A stretch of 11,772 bases of DNA from Desulfosarcina sp. (lineage in GTDB: Bacteria > Desulfobacterota > Desulfobacteria > Desulfobacterales > Desulfosarcinaceae): NCBI GenBank assembly GCA_018224455.1, contig JAGTUY010000497.1, positions 1 to 11,772 of the forward strand, given 5' to 3'. This document shows positions 7,706 through 11,772 of the stretch, piece by piece. Position 1 is the first letter of the stretch. The number at the start of each line of letters is the position of its first letter. The translations under genes and the position numbers were made by a program. The notes beneath the pieces are model-generated. The model was not told the DNA's origin. It made no database searches and saw only the letters and a list, made by a program, of their open reading frames with translations.

Positions 7706-8308
7706 ATGAGCGTACTCGTAGGTAAACCTGCACCAGATTTTACCGCACCGGCGGTAATGCCCAGCGGTGAGATCGTAGAGGATTTCAAGCTTTCCGATTG
7801 GAAAGGAAAATACACGGTTCTTTTTTTCTGGCCCCTGGATTTTACTTTTGTCTGCCCCACTGAAATCCTGGCCCACAATCGACGCATGGAGGCGTTCAAG
7901 CAGCGAGGCGTGGAAGTGATTGGTGTTTCCATCGACTCACAGTTTACCCATTTTGCCTGGCGAAATACACCGGTGAAAGAGGGTGGTATCGGACCGATTC
8001 AGTTTCCCATGGTGGCTGACGTGAAGCACGATATCATCCGCGCCTTTGGCATCGAGCATCCCGATGCCGGTGTGGCCCTGAGGGCCTCATTTCTAATCGA
8101 CCAGGACGGCACGGTCCAGCATCAGGTTGTCAACAACCTGCCATTGGGTCGGAATGTGGACGAGATGCTGCGCATGGTCGACGCCCTCCAGTTCACCGAA
8201 GCGCACGGTGAGGTCTGCCCCGCCGGATGGAATAAAGGCGATGAAGGCATGCGTCCCACCACGGACGGTGTTGCCGATTATCTTGCAGGCAATGCAGAAA
8301 AACTGTAA
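7706..8308 (+). CDS. 2-Cys peroxiredoxin (AhpC/TSA family, Prx1 type)
   Basis: This 200-residue cytoplasmic thiol peroxidase reduces hydrogen peroxide, alkyl peroxides and possibly peroxynitrite. The peroxidatic Cys50 sits in FTFVCPTE with the family-typical Pro-x3-Thr (PLDFT) just before it. Arg126 of the active site is in ALRASF, and the resolving Cys171 is in EVCPAGW. Residues 93-96 (GGIG) fit the GG[LV]G region, but the C-terminus lacks the YF motif of peroxide-sensitive eukaryotic enzymes, so it is probably robust to overoxidation. AAGGAG (7694-7699) lies six bases before ATG 7706, which is preferred over ATG 7670 in the same frame because it gives the usual N-terminus SVLVGKPAPDF. The reductant (AhpF or thioredoxin) is not encoded in the window. 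Confidence 0.95.
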   Translation: MSVLVGKPAPDFTAPAVMPSGEIVEDFKLSDWKGKYTVLFFWPLDFTFVCPTEILAHNRRMEAFKQRGVEVIGVSIDSQFTHFAWRNTPVKEGGIGPIQFPMVADVKHDIIRAFGIEHPDAGVALRASFLIDQDGTVQHQVVNNLPLGRNVDEMLRMVDALQFTEAHGEVCPAGWNKGDEGMRPTTDGVADYLAGNAEKL

Positions 8309-8316
8309 AATCACGC

Positions 8317-8460
8317 TTGTCCCAAACGGTTCTGATCGATGGCACGGTTGAATTCGAAGTCCGTATGCCATGCGGCCGTTGCCTCGAACAAATTGATAGT
8401 ATTATAAAAACCGACTTTTCAAGCACCATCAACCATTCAATGACCCACCTCTCGTTCAGG
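8317..8460 (+). pseudogene. Possible fragment of a YceD/DUF177-like gene
   Basis: The gap after the peroxiredoxin contains a frame that reads GTVEFEVRMPCGRCLEQ with two cysteines spaced C-x2-C (codons at 8371 and 8380). DUF177 (YceD) proteins have a conserved strand followed by CxRC in a similar context. The open stretch is only about 53 codons from TTG 8317, has no ribosome site, and runs out of phase into the next gene to TAA 8476. I see no rpmF, the usual neighbour of yceD. It could be a gene relic, a chance frame or a short peptide gene. The same stretch also holds a weak promoter-like TTGCCT/TTATAA pair (8380-8408) that might serve the downstream gene. Confidence 0.3.
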
Positions 8461-8467
8461 AGCGACC

Positions 8468-9049
8468 ATGGACTTTAAGCGTCACATCGAAACCGCATGG
8501 AATCTGACCCTTGGCAATGTCGTCTCACTGATTCTCATGACCCTGGTGATGGTGGCGGTGAGTTCGCTGACCCTGGGTATTCTGGCCCCGGTCACCATGG
8601 CCGGCTACATCCAGAGCCTGCTCCAGTTGATGCGCAACGGCCGGGAACCCAAAGTCCAGGACCTTTTCGCCCACATGAATCTGTTTCTTCCGCTGTTGGG
8701 ATTCGGCGTCGCGGTGTTCGTGGCCACCGCCATCGGTTTCATGCTGCTCTTTCTGCCCGGCATTATCGTCGTCGTGGCGATCACCTTCTGCTGCATCTAC
8801 ATGATGCCGCTGATGACCGACAAGAACATGGGCATCGTCGATGCGGTCAAGGAAAGCTATGCCATGGGCAGGCGCGGTGAACTGATCGATCACGTGGTGG
8901 TGGTGATCATTTTCATGGCTATTTCCATGATCGGCGGCACGGTCTTCATCGGCGTGCTGTTCACCCAACCGCTGGCCACGCTTTTTCTGCTTTCCACGTA
9001 TGAGGAAAAAATCAGCACAACGCCGCCGCCGGCACCGCGGCAGCCTTAA
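8468..9049 (+). CDS. Polytopic membrane protein, DUF4013/DUF975-like
   Basis: This 193-residue protein has about five hydrophobic segments (roughly 17-45, two within 73-113, two within 141-175), including a FLPGIIV turn (95-101) followed by MMPLMTDKNMGIVDAVKESY. This arrangement, a Pro-Gly-containing helix, then a Pro, an acidic residue and an 'AvkeS' helix, is typical of the loosely related DUF975/DUF4013 integral membrane families, whose role is unknown. The C-terminus is a short Pro-rich tail (PPPAPRQP). CAGGAG (8457-8462) stands five bases before the ATG. The gene ends 16 bases before a strong bidirectional terminator, so it is probably the last gene of its unit. It may be transcribed with the peroxiredoxin or from its own promoter in the 159-base gap. 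Confidence 0.75.
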   Translation: MDFKRHIETAWNLTLGNVVSLILMTLVMVAVSSLTLGILAPVTMAGYIQSLLQLMRNGREPKVQDLFAHMNLFLPLLGFGVAVFVATAIGFMLLFLPGIIVVVAITFCCIYMMPLMTDKNMGIVDAVKESYAMGRRGELIDHVVVVIIFMAISMIGGTVFIGVLFTQPLATLFLLSTYEEKISTTPPPAPRQP

Positions 9050-9065
9050 TCCACTGCCATCCGAT

Positions 9066-9110
9066 TAAAAACAGGCGGCATCGGTGAACCACCGATGCCG
9101 CCTGTTTTTA
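9066..9110. terminator. Bidirectional intrinsic terminator
   Basis: A perfect 21-bp inverted repeat (9066-9086 with 9090-9110) has a three-base loop. The arms are GC-rich inside and begin and end with runs of A and T, so both strands give a hairpin followed by a U-tract. It lies between two convergent genes (stops at 9049 and 9131) and should terminate both. Confidence 0.95.
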
Positions 9111-9130
9111 TAGCATTTTTTAGGATAGCC

Positions 9131-10123
9131 CTAAGATTTACGCGTCAACAATTTTTCGTAGGCCGCAGTGAGATTGACAAAGGCATCCGGATCACCGCCT
9201 TTGTCAGGATGATGCCTAAAGGCCAGTTTGCGGTATTGCCGGGTCAGGGTTCGGCAATCCATATTTTTCAACGCATCCACCGTCACGCCGAACAAACGGG
9301 CGGATTCAGCCAGGCTGATCTGGACACTATCCGGCGGACGATGGGTTCGGTGGCGATTCATGAAATCCCGCAGATAATCTCGGAAAGGGTCGCCAGAGGG
9401 AAAACAGCTGTCGAAATACATGACCGCATACCGGACCAGATGCTGTCGCAGGCCGGATTCATCATCGCTGCCCGCCCAGAACACGTCATCCCGGCTGAGT
9501 TGACACAGGGATTCGACGAAAAACCGGTCCATGCGGTCCTGATCGAGACCTTCGGGGTGGCTGCGCCTAAAATTTTCGCTGAAGTATTGCTGCAGGTCAA
9601 AAATCTGATACGTGTAGAGGGCCAGTTCCTCCGGTTTCAATGAACGTTCCGCGTCGATGAAATCGTATTCGATCTCATCGCGGGATTTGTGGGCAAGGGG
9701 TGCGTAGAACCGGTCGGGGATGCAGCCCACGCCCCTGGGGTCAACCCGTCCCAGCTTGAGATAATGCAGGCGATACCGGTCGAACCGATGAATCGTGTCG
9801 GCCGGGGCACATGCAACGGAAGGCGAAGCGAACCGCGTTTTTCGATCGAAACCATCGATCACCCGGCGGATGTGCGGCCGCAGAAAAGGCATGAACACCG
9901 GCTCCAAGTCATCCTGGGAGACCGAAAAACCCTGGTCGGCGATGGCGTCTTCCACAGCCGTATCGATGTAAAAGCCATTGCCACCGGGATAGACGATAAA
10001 GCGCGACGGGTCGTTATCCAGATCGAACAGATCTCGACTGCGATAGCAGTGGCCATCGGCATAGGATTGTCTGATCATAAACCGGCAGCCGTTGCGTTTA
10101 TCGGATAATCGGGCAAGATACAT
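9131..10123 (-). CDS. Protein with C-terminal J domain (DnaJ-like), uncharacterised N-terminal region
   Basis: This 330-residue, probably cytoplasmic protein has a J-like domain in its last 65 residues. Helix II (QYRKLAFRH) is followed by the HPD triad (305-307) and KGGD, then FVNLTAAYEKLL as helix III. An intact HPD motif predicts stimulation of an Hsp70 ATPase. The first 265 residues lack the Gly/Phe and Cys-rich modules of DnaJ. They include a CRFMIRQSY and CYRSRDLFDL region (13-35) and YPGGNGFY (45-52), which I recall as recurring in similar J-proteins of deltaproteobacteria but without known function. ATG 10123 has AAGGAG nine bases upstream (10138-10133). It is divergent from the MFS gene, with 76 bases between them. 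The Hsp70 at 147-2933 is an obvious candidate partner, but no operon links them and a housekeeping DnaK is equally possible. Confidence 0.88.
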   Translation of the reverse strand: MYLARLSDKRNGCRFMIRQSYADGHCYRSRDLFDLDNDPSRFIVYPGGNGFYIDTAVEDAIADQGFSVSQDDLEPVFMPFLRPHIRRVIDGFDRKTRFASPSVACAPADTIHRFDRYRLHYLKLGRVDPRGVGCIPDRFYAPLAHKSRDEIEYDFIDAERSLKPEELALYTYQIFDLQQYFSENFRRSHPEGLDQDRMDRFFVESLCQLSRDDVFWAGSDDESGLRQHLVRYAVMYFDSCFPSGDPFRDYLRDFMNRHRTHRPPDSVQISLAESARLFGVTVDALKNMDCRTLTRQYRKLAFRHHPDKGGDPDAFVNLTAAYEKLLTRKS

Positions 10124-10199
10124 GATGCACCACTCCTTTTCAGGCCAAATGGCTTATTGAACAAGATAACCGTTCTCATCGGAAAAACAACCCACCCAC

Positions 10200-11399
10200 A
10201 TGCAACCCATTGGCGGTCCGACCACAAGCAAAACGGGGTTACCGAGCGAGCGTGTCAACCTGTCGGGTGTCATCGCCGTCTCCATCGCCCACTTCATCCA
10301 TGACCTCTATTCCAGCTTTCTGGCACCGCTGCTGCCACTGCTCATCGAAAAGCTATCCATGACCCTGACGCAAGCCGGTCTGCTCTCCACGGTGATGCAG
10401 TTGCCCGCCTTGATCAACCCGTGGATCGGTTCCCTGGCCGATCGGTTCAGCGTCCGTTGGTTTCTCATCCTGGCGCCGGCGTTGACCGCCGTCCCCATGA
10501 GCCTGATCGGTGTTGCACCCACCTATGGCATGCTGTTGATCCTGATGCTGTTTGCCGGCATCAGCGTATCCGTGTTTCATGTGCCGGCACCGGTGGTGGT
10601 GGCCCGTATGTCCGGCGACCGAAAAGGCCTGGGCATGTCTTTTTTCATGGTCGGCGGGGAAGCGGCCCGAGCCGTCGGCCCGATGGTGGCCGTAGGCCTG
10701 GTCACCCTAGTGGGGTTGGACGGCTTCTATCCGGTAATGACGGTCAGTTTTGCCTGCTCGGCGCTGCTGCTCTTGGCTACCCGGGACCTTCCGGTGACCC
10801 GAACCGCCGCCGCACCGGTGCCATTGATGCAAACCTGGCGCGGCATGCGCCATATCCTGGTGCCGATTACCGGCATCCTCGTGGCCAGGGGCTTCATGCA
10901 CGGTTGCATGACCTCGTTTCTGCCCACGTTTATCGCTATGAACACCGGGAATCTGTGGCTGGCCGGTGCCGGATTGACCATCTTTGAAATCGCCGGCGTT
11001 GCAGGCGTCATGGTGGCCGGCACCCTGAGTGATCGATTCGGCCGCCGCCGGCTGCTGACCCTGTCGCTGGTGGGCGCACCGGTATCGTTGCTCGGGTTTG
11101 TCTTGGTGGATGGTTGGCTGGCGTATGCCATGCTGGTGCTCACCGGTTTCACCTTGTTGTCCACCACGCCGGTGATGCTGGCATTGGTGCAGGAAAACGC
11201 CGTTGAGAGACCTTCGGCGGCCAACGGGCTGTTCATGATGATTTCATTCCTGGCCCGCTCGGCGGTGGTGGTGATCGTCGGCATGACCGGGGATCTGATC
11301 GGATTGAAAGCCACCTATATGCTTTTTGCCTTGATTGGATTCATCGGACTGCCCGTCGTCTTTCGATTGCCCGCCGACACCGAATCGAAAACCGTTTGA
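10200..11399 (+). CDS. MFS transporter, fosmidomycin-resistance (Fsr)-like
   Basis: This 399-residue inner-membrane protein has about 12 helices and belongs to the major facilitator superfamily. The loop 2-3 motif is GSLADRFSVR (77-86) and its counterpart in the second half is GTLSDRFGRRR (274-284). The start of TM1, IAHFIHDLYSSFLAPLLPLL (29-48), with the His-x3-Asp pair followed by a Ser and two Leu-Pro-Leu-like turns, resembles Fsr-type exporters. These use the proton gradient to export drugs such as fosmidomycin, but substrate prediction within the group is unreliable. ATG 10200 has no convincing ribosome site. No alternative ATG, GTG or TTG start in frame keeps TM1, so it is accepted. It is divergent from the J-protein gene and has no clear terminator of its own. 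Confidence 0.88.
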   Translation: MQPIGGPTTSKTGLPSERVNLSGVIAVSIAHFIHDLYSSFLAPLLPLLIEKLSMTLTQAGLLSTVMQLPALINPWIGSLADRFSVRWFLILAPALTAVPMSLIGVAPTYGMLLILMLFAGISVSVFHVPAPVVVARMSGDRKGLGMSFFMVGGEAARAVGPMVAVGLVTLVGLDGFYPVMTVSFACSALLLLATRDLPVTRTAAAPVPLMQTWRGMRHILVPITGILVARGFMHGCMTSFLPTFIAMNTGNLWLAGAGLTIFEIAGVAGVMVAGTLSDRFGRRRLLTLSLVGAPVSLLGFVLVDGWLAYAMLVLTGFTLLSTTPVMLALVQENAVERPSAANGLFMMISFLARSAVVVIVGMTGDLIGLKATYMLFALIGFIGLPVVFRLPADTESKTV

Positions 11400-11462
11400 C
11401 GATGGCCCTTGCCGATCGCCAGGCACCCCCCCCGAATCAACAATTGATTGAATGGGTCTTTT

Positions 11463-11518
11463 TGAACCGCGCTAGCGAGCGCATTCCTCGCCGCTTGCGG
11501 CGGGGGTAGCGAGTGAAC
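11463..11518. repeat. REP-like palindromic element, copy 1
   Basis: An 8-bp stem with one G-T pair (11486-11493 with 11498-11505) and CTTG loop is flanked by two direct copies of TAGCGAG (11473-11479 and 11507-11513) and by TGAAC at each outer edge (11463-11467 and 11514-11518). I recall GC-rich CTTG-loop hairpins of this kind as dispersed intergenic repeats in deltaproteobacteria and as REP elements mobilised by RAYT transposases. No such transposase is in the window. Confidence 0.6.
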
Positions 11519-11543
11519 TGAAAATAGACGGTCATCCTTACGG

Positions 11544-11579
11544 TGAACCCTCCCCGCGGCTTGCCGCGGGGAGGGTTCA
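11544..11579. repeat. REP-like perfect palindrome, copy 2 (possible transcript end)
   Basis: Bases 11544-11559 pair perfectly with 11564-11579 around a CTTG loop, the same loop as the neighbouring element, and the outer edges are TGAAC and GTTCA. It lies between the convergent MFS and universal stress protein genes, so it could stop or stabilise transcripts. Neither strand has a U-tract, so it is not a standard intrinsic terminator. Confidence 0.7.
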
Positions 11580-11610
11580 ATAGTCCCGACAGCACCGCTG
11601 CCGTTTGGCC

Positions 11611-11772
11611 TTATCCGGGCGGGCAGACGGACAGCACCGGGCAGGCCACCTCACGAATCAACCGGTCGGTGGTCGAACCCAAAAGCATCGTTTCCACTAG
11701 TGAATGGCCCCTTACACCAAGCACGATGAGGTCAACCTGATGAATCCCGGCATATTTTTTCAGCGCTTGAAA
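11611..11772 (-). CDS. Universal stress protein (UspA family), C-terminal part
   Basis: The last 53 residues of a minus-strand gene are visible, and its start lies beyond the window. VDLIVLGVRGHS followed by LLGSTTDRLIREVACPVLSV is the classic end of a UspA-fold protein. It contains the ATP-binding pattern G-x2-G-x9-G-S (residues 19-33 of the visible part), so this is probably an ATP-binding member rather than a UspA-like non-binder. The stop is TAA at 11613-11611 after CPPG. Such proteins are induced in growth arrest and stress, and no regulatory information is visible here. The REP-like palindrome lies 31 bases downstream of the stop. Confidence 0.92.
   Translation of the reverse strand, partial: FQALKKYAGIHQVDLIVLGVRGHSLVETMLLGSTTDRLIREVACPVLSVCPPG

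Noticed and set aside
8525..8968. His-rich minus-strand ORF (147 codons) as a metal-binding protein
   Set aside because: The His richness comes from reading the antisense of hydrophobic codons in the membrane protein gene, and no start signal is present.
9095..9643. Plus-strand ORF of 182 codons opposite the J-protein
   Set aside because: It begins inside the terminator arm and is the antisense shadow of a gene with a clear HPD motif.
11426..11433. Run of eight C after the MFS gene, as a possible phase-variation tract
   Set aside because: It lies downstream of the stop codon and not in a coding or promoter position, so slippage would have no obvious effect.

Overview
The window reads as chromosomal DNA of a GC-rich Gram-negative bacterium, most likely a deltaproteobacterium (Desulfobacterota, perhaps Desulfobacterales). 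This is inferred from gene content and codon style, because no rRNA or other taxonomic marker is present. The supporting genes are a DUF3731-type Hsp70, a CbrA-like transporter/kinase fusion, a small 'cytoplasmic protein' family next to a 2-Cys peroxiredoxin, and GC-rich CTTG-loop palindromes. I see no tRNA, CRISPR array, prophage or intact insertion sequence. Most of the window is ordinary housekeeping and stress content, and no gap without a gene exceeds about 220 bases.

Layout. (1) 1-5898, plus strand: the last codons of an upstream gene (possibly DUF2760), then a large Hsp70-family protein (147-2933), a 74-residue two-helix membrane protein that overlaps its stop codon (2930-3154), and a 910-residue SLC5 transporter-STAC-histidine kinase sensor (3166-5898). 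The tight spacing suggests one transcription unit. (2) 5936-6955, minus strand: a cation diffusion facilitator with an unusual TM2 metal site, preceded by a near-consensus sigma-70 promoter only a few bases from its start codon. (3) 7124-8308, plus strand: a small conserved cytoplasmic protein, a decayed remnant of a second small protein, and a 2-Cys peroxiredoxin. A possible YceD/DUF177 fragment follows, then a DUF4013/DUF975-like membrane protein (8468-9049). (4) A 21-bp perfect bidirectional terminator lies at 9066-9110. (5) 9131-10123, minus strand: a protein with a C-terminal J domain. (6) 10200-11399, plus strand: an MFS efflux transporter of the Fsr type. (7) 11463-11579: two REP-like palindromes. 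The window ends in the C-terminal part of a universal stress protein on the minus strand.

How the genes fit together. The common theme is stress handling and envelope sensing: an atypical Hsp70 and, 6 kb away, an orphan J-protein that could serve an Hsp70; a peroxiredoxin; a universal stress protein; and metal and drug exporters. The sensor kinase has no response regulator in the window, so its partner must be encoded elsewhere. The best leads are the Hsp70/small membrane protein/SLC5-STAC kinase unit, the E-x3-N variant in the CDF protein, the two decayed gene remnants around the peroxiredoxin, and the REP-like pair. I found no clear evidence for a wholly new system.
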